64,000 nucleotides of DNA from Acinetobacter lanii (GTDB taxonomy: Bacteria > Pseudomonadota > Gammaproteobacteria > Pseudomonadales > Moraxellaceae), in contig NZ_CP049916.1 of the NCBI RefSeq assembly GCF_011578285.1, positions 2,542,001 to 2,606,000 of the forward strand. Reading direction: 5' to 3'. Every line of letters begins with the position of its first letter. Positions within the stretch are counted from its first letter, which is position 1. A program made the translations under genes and the position numbers. Shown here piece by piece: positions 18,515-26,505 of this stretch. The notes beneath the pieces are model-generated. The model made no database searches and was not told where the DNA came from. It saw only the letters and a list, made by a program, of their open reading frames with translations.

Positions 18515-19792
18515 TTATGGTTCAATCACAGTGGCACATTCTGCGAAGACTCGCCAATTAAGCTGTTGTTCCTGCATCCACTGATTCATCTTGCTCACCA
18601 CGATGTGATCTATTTGGGTTGTCGTAGGATGTATATACCCTGCCCACATTAACAGCATCATAATTTCCCCGAATTGAGATAGCGTAATGTGCAGCTTTAA
18701 ATGATTAAATAAGGCTTTAACACTCAAAGGTGTATCTGCCAATGCGCTGAGAATTTTCTCGCAAATCTCAATCACATCATTGATCATACCGATTTTAGGG
18801 TCATGAGCTAAAGACTGCCCTACAGGTGCCTTGGGCATCAGCCTAAATTGTACGTTTTGAAACCCTGTGTCTGGCTCAGGCTTGGTTCTATTTTTAATAT
18901 ATAAATCTTGTCTTTGTAAGGTATAACGTGCAATGTCTTTCGCCGTTTCTTGTAAAGTCACCAGTGGCAATTGATCAATGACTTTTTTTAATGCCGGTGG
19001 CAAAGAGAGACTGTCCATATTTTCAATGATCCCGGCACCTGCTGTATAAGCCATTTGAATTGAGCCGAATCGACGAATCATATCGGCCGAATGTTGTGGT
19101 TGCCAATGTTGCGACAAAAAATCATGGGCTATATAGCTGGGTTTATCTTGAGCAAGTGCAGATAAATCTTGTTTTAAACTGGGCACTTTTTGAAATAAGC
19201 CCACATCGTGTTGAGCGAGTTGCCTTGCAAAATGTAATGTTTGAACAGCTTTAGTATTAGAATCGCCTTGTAAATTACGGGCCATTTCTACCATTAATTT
19301 TTGAATAGAACTGAAATGTGTCGCCCCGGGATGACTCATGTAACTGCAATAAAAAATTCCACCTGGCTTAAGCAGTTGATCTACTATATCTGTAATACTT
19401 TGCTGGTATTGATCGTTAATCCAAGACCAAACCCCATGCGTCACAATAAAGTCAAAACTTTCTAAATCGAGATCCAAAATCTCATCAAAACTTGCCTGTA
19501 TGAATTCAATATTCGAGATGTCTGTTCTCTCTATCCCTTCTTGAGCCACCAAAAGTTGCTGAGGATTAAAATCCACACCAACGAAATGTCCGTTTGGATG
19601 CGCCGCCGCGGTTAGGTGCAAATGAATTCCCATGGCACAACCTAACTCTAAATAGCGAAAGGGTCGATCAATATTCGGAGCATGAAATCCTTGCTGTTGA
19701 ACAATGACAGTCATCCAAAGTGGCATCGCTTGTTTATGCACAAAAGTTGGATATGGCACATCAACAACATAGCCATCCTTCAATTGATTCAT
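18515..19792 (-). CDS. SAM-dependent methyltransferase with PKMT-type regulatory domain
   Basis: This 425-residue protein has a class I SAM-binding fold in its first half: motif I YLELGCAMGIHLHL (about 47-60), motif II VGVDFNPQQL, motif III FDFIVTHGVWSWI and LLKPGGIFYCSYMSHPG. The second half (about 215-425) resembles the methyltransferase regulatory domain also found in Rickettsia protein-lysine methyltransferases that modify outer-membrane protein OmpB. No signal peptide. It lies 67 bases downstream of the TonB-dependent receptor gene on the same strand, with only a hairpin lacking a T-run between, so it may be co-expressed under Fur control. Target is unknown; the receptor or another surface protein is an attractive guess. 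Confidence 0.83.
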   Translation of the reverse strand: MNQLKDGYVVDVPYPTFVHKQAMPLWMTVIVQQQGFHAPNIDRPFRYLELGCAMGIHLHLTAAAHPNGHFVGVDFNPQQLLVAQEGIERTDISNIEFIQASFDEILDLDLESFDFIVTHGVWSWINDQYQQSITDIVDQLLKPGGIFYCSYMSHPGATHFSSIQKLMVEMARNLQGDSNTKAVQTLHFARQLAQHDVGLFQKVPSLKQDLSALAQDKPSYIAHDFLSQHWQPQHSADMIRRFGSIQMAYTAGAGIIENMDSLSLPPALKKVIDQLPLVTLQETAKDIARYTLQRQDLYIKNRTKPEPDTGFQNVQFRLMPKAPVGQSLAHDPKIGMINDVIEICEKILSALADTPLSVKALFNHLKLHITLSQFGEIMMLLMWAGYIHPTTTQIDHIVVSKMNQWMQEQQLNWRVFAECATVIEP

Positions 19793-19821
19793 TCTTCCCC
19801 CTGCATCTATTATTACTCATA

Positions 19822-19852
19822 AACCATCAGCCTAATATTTGGGCTGATGGTT
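19822..19852 (-). other. Hairpin between receptor and methyltransferase genes
   Basis: AACCATCAGCC and GGCTGATGGTT form an 11-bp stem with a 9-base loop. Read on the minus strand only TTTATGAG follows, not a strong T-run, so it may be a leaky terminator or a mRNA-stabilising structure. Confidence 0.6.
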
Positions 19853-19859
19853 GAGCGAA

Positions 19860-21935
19860 TTAAAAACGTGTTGTAAATCCACCATAGTAAACGGCAGGAT
19901 TGCTGGTGCCATAATCACTGCCCGTATCAACTTTAACACCTGCGATATTTTGAACCCCTGCACGTAGCGTTAAGTATTTATTCACGTTATACGTCGCCCC
20001 AAGATCTGCGGTCATATATGCTTTGGCAAAAGTGGGTTCTTTCGGTGTTGTGGTCACGTTACCATTACTTAACGCATAATCTACATCACCAATTTCAACA
20101 CTTTGTTTACCCAAATATTGCGCCTTAGCAAATAAGCTCAGCTTATCTGTTGGTTCCCAAAATAAAGACAGATTAGAGGTAATTTCAGGGGTTTCTAAGA
20201 GTGTTGCACCTGTGACCTTATTCTTTGACTCCAACATATACGTGGTATTACCCGTCATACGAACCGTATCTGTCAGCTTGGCTTTATAATTCACCTCGAT
20301 GCCACTGGTACGTGCTTTATCGACATTCCTTTGCGTGGTGTACCAGACATTGGTAATGGGATTCTGACCCAAGTAACTGTTCTGCATGAGGTCATTGATG
20401 TCACTCAGGAAGTAGGTCACATCGAGTCCAGAGCCATCCTGCTCATAGCCAAAACTAAGTTCATAGTTGGTTGAGGTTTCAGGTTTTAAGTCAGGATTAC
20501 CCAACATTTGACAGCCGCCACCTGGGTAACCAACAACAATAAGCGAGTTACACCCCATTCCCATAGAACCTGTACTCGATGTGCCACTACGTTCACGTAG
20601 ATTTGGCGCACGGAAGCTACGAGAGACACCGCCTTTTAAGGTCCATTCATCTGCAGGATGGTAGACCAAATAACCCCGAGGCGAGAAGTTTAGATCAAAG
20701 TCTTCATAGTTATCTAAACGGCCACCTAAGGTTAAAATCAGATTGTCTTTGAGGTAAATTTGGTCTTCAGCAAACACAGACCATGAGTAGGTATCTGGTT
20801 CTAAATCATTGTTCGTTAATTTATTGTCTTCAACATCGCTATCTAAATTACCAATATTAGACGCATTGGAGACTTGTTCGTATTTATATTGTGCACCCAC
20901 CGTCAGATCATTACGTCTGCCCCACACCTGACGCTCTTGAGACGCTTTCAAATCCAACACGGTTTCCTGTGCTTTGGTTTCCACCTTGTCATCATTGATA
21001 AAACTGTCGTCATTGTTTTGAATCTGGTTATGGTAAAGATCAATATTGGTTTTTAACCCATTTTTAAAGCGTCCTTCATGCCCAATCCCGACCCCATAAC
21101 GTTCCATCTCATAGCCGAATTGTTCCCCTGCACCTTCAAGTGTTTCCGATTCATCATTGCCCCATGATGCATCTAAATTAAAGGTATGTGCATCAGTGGG
21201 TGACCACGTTAAACGCCCATTCACGGTATCTGCCGTTGAACCTGATGTTCCTCCTTCAGGATCAGAATCTGCCGCACGATCGGTACGATTGATCCCTAAA
21301 CGGAAGCCTATGGTGTCCGATACAGGCCCAGCCAATGTCGCACCAAAATTTTTGGTGTCTCCGCGTTGACTGGTATCAGGTTTGCTGTAATTCACCGTGG
21401 CTGTCCCGGTCAAATGGTTGGGTACTTTTTTAGTGATGATATTGATCACACCACCCACCGCTTCAGAACCGTAAAGTGTTGACATAGAACCACGAATCAC
21501 TTCGATCCGTTCGATCATGTCAGGAGAAATCCAATTTAAATCTTGATCGACTTTATCTGGACGATGTCCCAATAAAGATTGATTGCCGATACGCTTACCA
21601 TCAACCAAAATCAACGTGTATTTGTCTGGCATGCCACGAAAGGTAATTTTAGACCCCGCCCCAGCATTGGAATATCCGCCTGTCACACCCGGCAAATCAC
21701 TCAACACTTCAGCCAAACTGTTAAAGGGCTGACGCTGGATATCTTCACTTGTGATAACACTAATGGAAGCAGGCGCATCTTTGACATTGACCTCGGTTCC
21801 ACTCGCTGAAACAACAATCGTCTCAAGTTCAGTGACCTGACTCTCTTCTTGTTCAATTGTTTGTGCTTGAGTACTGAGACCTAAACTACTGAGTACTGCC
21901 ATAGTCAAAGTTGACTGAATCCATTTGTTTTTCAT
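19860..21935 (-). CDS. TonB-dependent siderophore receptor (FepA/catecholate-like)
   Basis: This outer-membrane ligand-gated porin imports ferric siderophores using TonB energy. From ATG 21935 it has 691 residues, with a signal peptide ending at about STQAQ, a TonB box region (LETIVVSAS), a plug domain (about 50-170; ITFRGMPDKYTLILVDGKRIG, VEVIRGSMSTLYGSEAVGGVINIITKK-like core) and a beta-barrel ending in the C-terminal Phe (GGFTTRF). GGAAG lies 8 bases before this ATG; a frame extension to 21995 is rejected. A Fur box lies 86 bases upstream, so iron limitation should induce it. Ligand not determinable. Confidence 0.93.
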   Translation of the reverse strand: MKNKWIQSTLTMAVLSSLGLSTQAQTIEQEESQVTELETIVVSASGTEVNVKDAPASISVITSEDIQRQPFNSLAEVLSDLPGVTGGYSNAGAGSKITFRGMPDKYTLILVDGKRIGNQSLLGHRPDKVDQDLNWISPDMIERIEVIRGSMSTLYGSEAVGGVINIITKKVPNHLTGTATVNYSKPDTSQRGDTKNFGATLAGPVSDTIGFRLGINRTDRAADSDPEGGTSGSTADTVNGRLTWSPTDAHTFNLDASWGNDESETLEGAGEQFGYEMERYGVGIGHEGRFKNGLKTNIDLYHNQIQNNDDSFINDDKVETKAQETVLDLKASQERQVWGRRNDLTVGAQYKYEQVSNASNIGNLDSDVEDNKLTNNDLEPDTYSWSVFAEDQIYLKDNLILTLGGRLDNYEDFDLNFSPRGYLVYHPADEWTLKGGVSRSFRAPNLRERSGTSSTGSMGMGCNSLIVVGYPGGGCQMLGNPDLKPETSTNYELSFGYEQDGSGLDVTYFLSDINDLMQNSYLGQNPITNVWYTTQRNVDKARTSGIEVNYKAKLTDTVRMTGNTTYMLESKNKVTGATLLETPEITSNLSLFWEPTDKLSLFAKAQYLGKQSVEIGDVDYALSNGNVTTTPKEPTFAKAYMTADLGATYNVNKYLTLRAGVQNIAGVKVDTGSDYGTSNPAVYYGGFTTRF

Positions 21936-22020
21936 ATCGTTACTTCCAAAAAAATTAAGGAGAGATCTAGAATTTTTCGTAGCGTATTGTAACAATGAAA
22001 AATATTAATGCAATCAATTT

Positions 22021-22035
22021 TAATAATCATTATCA
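22021..22035 (-). promoter_or_regulatory. Fur box of the TonB-dependent receptor gene
   Basis: TAATAATCATTATCA read on the opposite strand is TGATAATGATTATTA, matching the 7-1-7 Fur motif TGATAATnATTATCA with one mismatch. It lies in the promoter region of the receptor gene. Confidence 0.8.
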
Positions 22036-22057
22036 TTTACATATTTTAATAAGCAAA

Positions 22058-22085
22058 AAAATAGCCTCCATATTGGAGGCTATTT
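22058..22085 (-). terminator. Terminator of nfuA
   Basis: AAATAGCCTCCA and TGGAGGCTATTT with TAT loop; on the minus strand a T-run follows. It separates nfuA from the receptor promoter. Confidence 0.85.
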
Positions 22086-22104
22086 GGTATTTCGAAGGCT
22101 TAAA

Positions 22105-22743
22105 TTACTTGAAATAAGCACCTTCAGATTGACTGTGATCGGTTTCATCGACCACATGTGCAAGCTCTGGAATATGCTGTTGTAAAGTTGTTTGTACACC
22201 CTGCTTCAAAGTAATATCGATTGAAGAACAGCCTTGGCAACCGCCACCGAATTTAAGCACAGCAGTTAAACCATGCTCTTCATCATTTTTAACTTCAACC
22301 AATGCACAATTACCGCCATGCCCTTCTAGACCTGGGTTAATCTCGGTTTGAAGTACATAGGTAATACGCTCTTCAATAGACGCATCAGGTCCGACACGTG
22401 GCACTTTTGAATTGGGTGCACGGAAAGTCAATTGACCACCAAAACGGTCTTTATTGTAATCAATTACGGCATCGAGCAAATAAGGGATCGATGGTGCATC
22501 GATATATGCGGCAAAATTCGGATAATCTTGTTTGTAATCTGTAGGTACAACTTCTTCAGGAGCACTGTACGCCATACAACATTCAGCACGTGGTGTCCCT
22601 GCATTTTCCACAAAAACACGCACAGCAATACCCGGAGTATTTTGTTTAGCAAGTAAATCAAAAAGATACTCTTGAGCAGTTGGTGTAATGAGTAAATTTG
22701 GAATTTCTTCAGCAACTGCAGTGCTGGTGTTCTCAGTCGACAT
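22105..22743 (-). CDS. nfuA: Fe/S biogenesis carrier protein NfuA
   Basis: This scaffold/carrier delivers [4Fe-4S] clusters to target enzymes, especially under oxidative stress or iron starvation. The 212 residues have a degenerate A-type domain at the N-terminus (about 15-110, with the ECC and lost third Cys) and a Nfu domain (about 125-195) with the cluster-binding pair C169/C172 in GGCQGCSS. A terminator follows it. Location between two Fur-boxed iron genes suits an iron-homeostasis role, though no Fur site is seen at nfuA itself. Confidence 0.95.
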   Translation of the reverse strand: MSTENTSTAVAEEIPNLLITPTAQEYLFDLLAKQNTPGIAVRVFVENAGTPRAECCMAYSAPEEVVPTDYKQDYPNFAAYIDAPSIPYLLDAVIDYNKDRFGGQLTFRAPNSKVPRVGPDASIEERITYVLQTEINPGLEGHGGNCALVEVKNDEEHGLTAVLKFGGGCQGCSSIDITLKQGVQTTLQQHIPELAHVVDETDHSQSEGAYFK

Positions 22744-22902
22744 AACAATATTTCCTCAAGCTGAAGCGTCTATTTTAACTGAAGATCGGGGGTAATATTA
22801 AAAAATCAACTAAAATTGTCGGAATTATTATTAAATTAATATGCAATAGGCATTGAAATGGCATTATGATCAAACAATAGATAAAAATTGAACGAATTCT
22901 TT

Positions 22903-23520
22903 ATGCTACATTTACCTTTTAATCATACTGTTACCCTGATCATTATTACGGTGATCATCTCCCTGATTGCATTTTCCAATCAAAAAGTCATGGATCGTCT
23001 GATTTTTTGGCCCCCTGCGGTTCAAAAATCACAATACGACCGCTTTATCAGTCATGGCTTTATTCATGCTGACGGCACACATTTGTTGTTTAACATGATC
23101 ACACTGTTTTTCTTTGGCAGTGTGATTGAAAGTTTTTATCGCCAATATTTATTCGATTTGGGCTTTGTGCTGTTTTATTTGGGTGCCTTAATCGTTGCGA
23201 TTTTGCCGAGCTATCTCAAACACAAAAATGATTCGCATTGGGCCAGTCTAGGCGCTTCAGGTGCAGTGTCTGCGGTGCTGTTTGCTTATATTTTATTTGA
23301 ACCGTGGAAACTGATTTTTGTGTTCTTTATTCCCGTTCCTGCGATTATTTTTGCGGTGCTGTATGTCGGCTATAGCGTCTGGTCTGGCAAAAAAGGCAAC
23401 AGTAATATTAACCATAGTGCACATCTATGGGGTGCAGCATACGGGGTGATCATGACCATTATTTTAGAACCGCGTGTGCTTCAGCACTTCCTAAGTAAGT
23501 TATCGCAACTGCCTTTTTAA
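22903..23520 (+). CDS. Small rhomboid-family intramembrane protease
   Basis: This 205-residue six-span membrane protein carries the rhomboid signatures: loop HGFIHADGTHLLFNM, catalytic Ser in GASGAVSAV and catalytic His in NHSAHLWGAAYG. ATG 22903 (MLHLPFNH) is preferred to an in-frame TTG at 22888. It is the minimal rhomboid type without extra domains. Client unknown; neighbours are nfuA (divergent) and an iron-siderophore binding protein downstream with its own promoter. Confidence 0.88.
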   Translation: MLHLPFNHTVTLIIITVIISLIAFSNQKVMDRLIFWPPAVQKSQYDRFISHGFIHADGTHLLFNMITLFFFGSVIESFYRQYLFDLGFVLFYLGALIVAILPSYLKHKNDSHWASLGASGAVSAVLFAYILFEPWKLIFVFFIPVPAIIFAVLYVGYSVWSGKKGNSNINHSAHLWGAAYGVIMTIILEPRVLQHFLSKLSQLPF

Positions 23521-23560
23521 CTGCTTTGCGCTTTAAAATACAATACTGACTAAATGTGAT

Positions 23561-23586
23561 TAATTATCAATTGATAATTATTTTCA
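23561..23586 (+). promoter_or_regulatory. Fur box and palindrome upstream of the siderophore-binding protein
   Basis: TGATAATTATTTTCA (23572-23586) matches the 7-1-7 Fur motif with one mismatch. It overlaps a perfect 20-base palindrome at 23561-23580 centred on CAATTG, so two overlapping Fur dimers could bind. Confidence 0.78.
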
Positions 23587-23655
23587 TTTAAGAGTTTATT
23601 TGTTAAGCTATGCTCCATTAAATTTCACAAAGAAAATCAATGGAGTCGCACCAAA

Positions 23656-24600
23656 ATGAACAAAAAGGCATTATTACTCAGCGTGATGTTATCCATGCTG
23701 GGTTTCAGTGGCGCAGCTTTCAGCCAAAGTTTTAGTTTAAATACTGGTAAAGAAAGCATTCAACTGAAACACCCCCCGAAAAATATCGCGGTCTATGATT
23801 TATCTGTTTTAGACACGTTAAATGCCTTAAACGTGCCTGCCAAAATTGTCCCTCAAACCACCTTTCAAGGTCACTTGGCCAACTACAATGCGGAACAATT
23901 TGTCAAAGCGGGCACTTTGTTCGAGCCTGATTTAGCGAAACTGAAAGAACTCAAACCGGATTTAATTTTTGTCGGGGGTCGTTCTGCCAAGAAACTCGCA
24001 AGCTTGCAACCGATTGCACCCACCGTTCTGTTGTCAGCAGATACCAGTCACTATATGGCTGATTTAACCCAGCGCACGCAAAGTTTGGCAAAAGCCTTCG
24101 ATCGTGAAAAAATTGCGCAACAAAAACTCGATGAAATCAAAAAACTTCAAGCTAAATTAAAAGCAAAAACCCAAGGCAAATCTGCAATTATGTTCTTTGC
24201 CGTCAGCGATAACTTTATGCCACAAGCTGAAAATGATCGTTTTGGCTTTATCTATGAGCTTACTGGCTTTAAATCTGTACTACCGCTTGCTGAAAAATCT
24301 GATGCCCCACGCCCAGAAGCGGGTTCAGCTGAAGCGATTAAAGCTGCCAATCTAACGGCTGAAAAGCTTAAAACTGCCGTACAACAACAACCGGATTATC
24401 TGATTGTATTAGACCGTGGTGCAGTCAATACCCAAAAATATGCGTCTAAAGACAATATTTTAAAACATGAAATTTTGTCTAAAACCGATGCGGTGAAAAA
24501 TCAAAAGGTCATTTATGTCAATGCGGATGCTTGGTACTTAACCGGTGCTGGCTTGGACAATACCATTTTCATGCTTAAAGAGCTGATTGCTGCGATCTAA
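23656..24600 (+). CDS. Siderophore ABC transporter substrate-binding protein (FatB/CeuE-like)
   Basis: This 314-residue periplasmic protein binds ferric siderophores. The signal peptide ends near AAFSQS; the protein has a class III binding-protein layout with two lobes joined by a long helix (about 130-175, rich in Lys/Gln). Family motifs include IAVYDLSVLDTLNAL, LKELKPDLIFVGGRSAKK and VIYVNADAWYLTGAGLDNT. A Fur box lies 70 bases upstream. No permease or ATPase genes are adjacent, so it is an orphan that must use a transporter encoded elsewhere or act otherwise. A terminator follows the stop. Confidence 0.9.
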   Translation: MNKKALLLSVMLSMLGFSGAAFSQSFSLNTGKESIQLKHPPKNIAVYDLSVLDTLNALNVPAKIVPQTTFQGHLANYNAEQFVKAGTLFEPDLAKLKELKPDLIFVGGRSAKKLASLQPIAPTVLLSADTSHYMADLTQRTQSLAKAFDREKIAQQKLDEIKKLQAKLKAKTQGKSAIMFFAVSDNFMPQAENDRFGFIYELTGFKSVLPLAEKSDAPRPEAGSAEAIKAANLTAEKLKTAVQQQPDYLIVLDRGAVNTQKYASKDNILKHEILSKTDAVKNQKVIYVNADAWYLTGAGLDNTIFMLKELIAAI

Positions 24601-24623
24601 ATTCATCGCACTCAATGTTTAAA

Positions 24624-24648
24624 AAAAGGATGCGCTATGCATCCTTTT
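24624..24648 (+). terminator. Terminator after the siderophore-binding protein gene
   Basis: AAAAGGATGC and GCATCCTTTT with GCTAT loop. Confidence 0.85.
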
Positions 24649-24881
24649 CTTATCCATCATTTTTAATCATGCACTAACGATAACACTGCTGATCGCGACT
24701 GTTTAGACAATTTAACGGTCATCAAATGGTTTGATTTTTACGCCTAGCAAGCTGATGGATTCATAGGCTTATTCAAATATATCGATACAATTATGGTAGT
24801 TAATGTCACCCTCCAAACTGATTTGGCATAGATAATGTATACATCTGTATATTAATAGCCAATCACGCTGAGAGTTTTTGC

Positions 24882-26429
24882 ATGTCCAATCCTTTAGATG
24901 GTTTACACTTCCCTATTCAAGCATCAAATCAAAAACCAAGTAGTTCTAAAACAGGACAAGCGATTCTCTCTGAAGCCTTGTCATTGGTCGATCATCAAGC
25001 CTCTCAAGCGGTACTATCAGAAAAAAACTGGCGTAAGCAGTATCCTAAATATTTTAAGGCTTTGGTTGAGCATGGCATTCAAAATCAGGCGCATCCACTG
25101 ACCATTGCACAATCTGGTTTAGACAAAGCCCATCATACTTTTGAATTTTATCGTGAAGGTCAAAAGTATGCGCTCAAAGATATTATGCATTTACCTAGTC
25201 AAGTTTTGCATACAGTAAAACTCAAAGGTGAAAGCTCAGCTCATCCAGAATGGTACATTCCTTATAAGGGGCAGCAGCTCAAAGGTGAAGCGCTACTGGC
25301 TCAAATTCAAACTTGGCAAGATGCCGGGATTATTGAACCTAGCCATGCCGATGCTTTACGTTTGGCACATGCGCATCCTGAATGGTTTGATTTGTCTGAC
25401 CGGACTATGGTGTTGTTTGGCGCAGCTTCAGAAGCCGGTCCACTGACATGGTTATCTAAATGGAAAGCCAATATTGTGGCGGTAGATTTACCCAATACGC
25501 GTGTATGGGAGAAAATCTTAAACACGGTCAAAGACGGTAATGCCACACTCTATGCACCAAGTGTTGAAGCCTTAGATGACACTACTCCAATTGAAATTTT
25601 AAAAGACAAACTCGGGGCAAATCTACTGACTCAAACGCCTGAAATTGCGCATTGGCTCGTTCAAAATGAGCATGATCTAGATTTGGCTGCGATTGCCTAT
25701 TTAGACGGTGAAAAGCATGTTCGTGTGTCGATGGCGATGGACAGCATTATGCAATATGTCAGCACACATAAAAGCAATACCAGCCTGATGTATATGTGCA
25801 CCCCAACGGACGTTTATGCCGTGCCAAGTGAAGTAGTGAATGCATCAAAAGATAAGTTTCAGCAGCGTTCTAAGTCTGCTCAACTCCTCTCTAAAGGTAT
25901 TTCTCTGGCCACCCAAGACCAGTTTTTCCAAAAGAATTTGCATGATGTGATTACATCAGACAATGGTAAGCAGTATGGGATTGCAGACTGTTTGGTGGTC
26001 GAACAAGGTCCAAATTACGCTTTAGCAAAACGTCTACAACAATGGCGTGCAACGCTTGCCCGTGCCAATGGTCAACAGGTGAGTATTAATATTGCACCAT
26101 CAACAACGACCCATTCGGTGGTCAAGAATCCTCTACTCAAAGCGGCCTTTAACGGTGCAGGTATTTTTGATGTGGAAGCCTTTGAGCCATCGACCACCAA
26201 TGCGATTATGGCGGCACTTTGGGTGCATGATTTACGTAACCCGAAGTCGATTGCCAACCCTGAAGTGACAATGGATCATCCGCTTGAACTGATGATGGAA
26301 GGTGCCAATCACGGCGGTTTATGGCGGGTAGCTTATCTGGCCCGTACCGCTTTACCTTTTGCAGCCCTCTATGGTTTTGCTGAAGAAAAACTGCCTGTGA
26401 AGAAAGTACTCAGCTTATTTAAAAAATAA
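24882..26429 (+). CDS. Conserved protein with Rossmann-like segment, function unknown
   Basis: This 515-residue soluble protein is not one I can name. A Rossmann-like strand-loop-helix (MVLFGAASEAGPLTWLSKWKA, about 189-209) followed by IVAVDLPN suggests nucleotide or SAM/NAD binding with an acidic residue at the end of the second strand. The C-terminus has hydrophobic helices (VAYLARTALPFAALYGF) that could associate with a membrane. No signal peptide. It has its own upstream region and ends at a perfect terminator, so it is monocistronic. A dehydrogenase-like fold is a guess. Confidence 0.75.
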   Translation: MSNPLDGLHFPIQASNQKPSSSKTGQAILSEALSLVDHQASQAVLSEKNWRKQYPKYFKALVEHGIQNQAHPLTIAQSGLDKAHHTFEFYREGQKYALKDIMHLPSQVLHTVKLKGESSAHPEWYIPYKGQQLKGEALLAQIQTWQDAGIIEPSHADALRLAHAHPEWFDLSDRTMVLFGAASEAGPLTWLSKWKANIVAVDLPNTRVWEKILNTVKDGNATLYAPSVEALDDTTPIEILKDKLGANLLTQTPEIAHWLVQNEHDLDLAAIAYLDGEKHVRVSMAMDSIMQYVSTHKSNTSLMYMCTPTDVYAVPSEVVNASKDKFQQRSKSAQLLSKGISLATQDQFFQKNLHDVITSDNGKQYGIADCLVVEQGPNYALAKRLQQWRATLARANGQQVSINIAPSTTTHSVVKNPLLKAAFNGAGIFDVEAFEPSTTNAIMAALWVHDLRNPKSIANPEVTMDHPLELMMEGANHGGLWRVAYLARTALPFAALYGFAEEKLPVKKVLSLFKK

Positions 26430-26452
26430 GTGATTACACAAAATTAAAGTAT

Positions 26453-26480
26453 AAAAAACGCTGCCATGGCAGCGTTTTTT
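26453..26480. terminator. Perfectly palindromic bidirectional terminator
   Basis: AAAAAACGCTGCC meets GGCAGCGTTTTTT as a perfect 28-base palindrome, between convergent genes. Confidence 0.9.
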
Positions 26481-26505
26481 ATTTAAAGATCTTGCTTCAA
26501 ATCAC

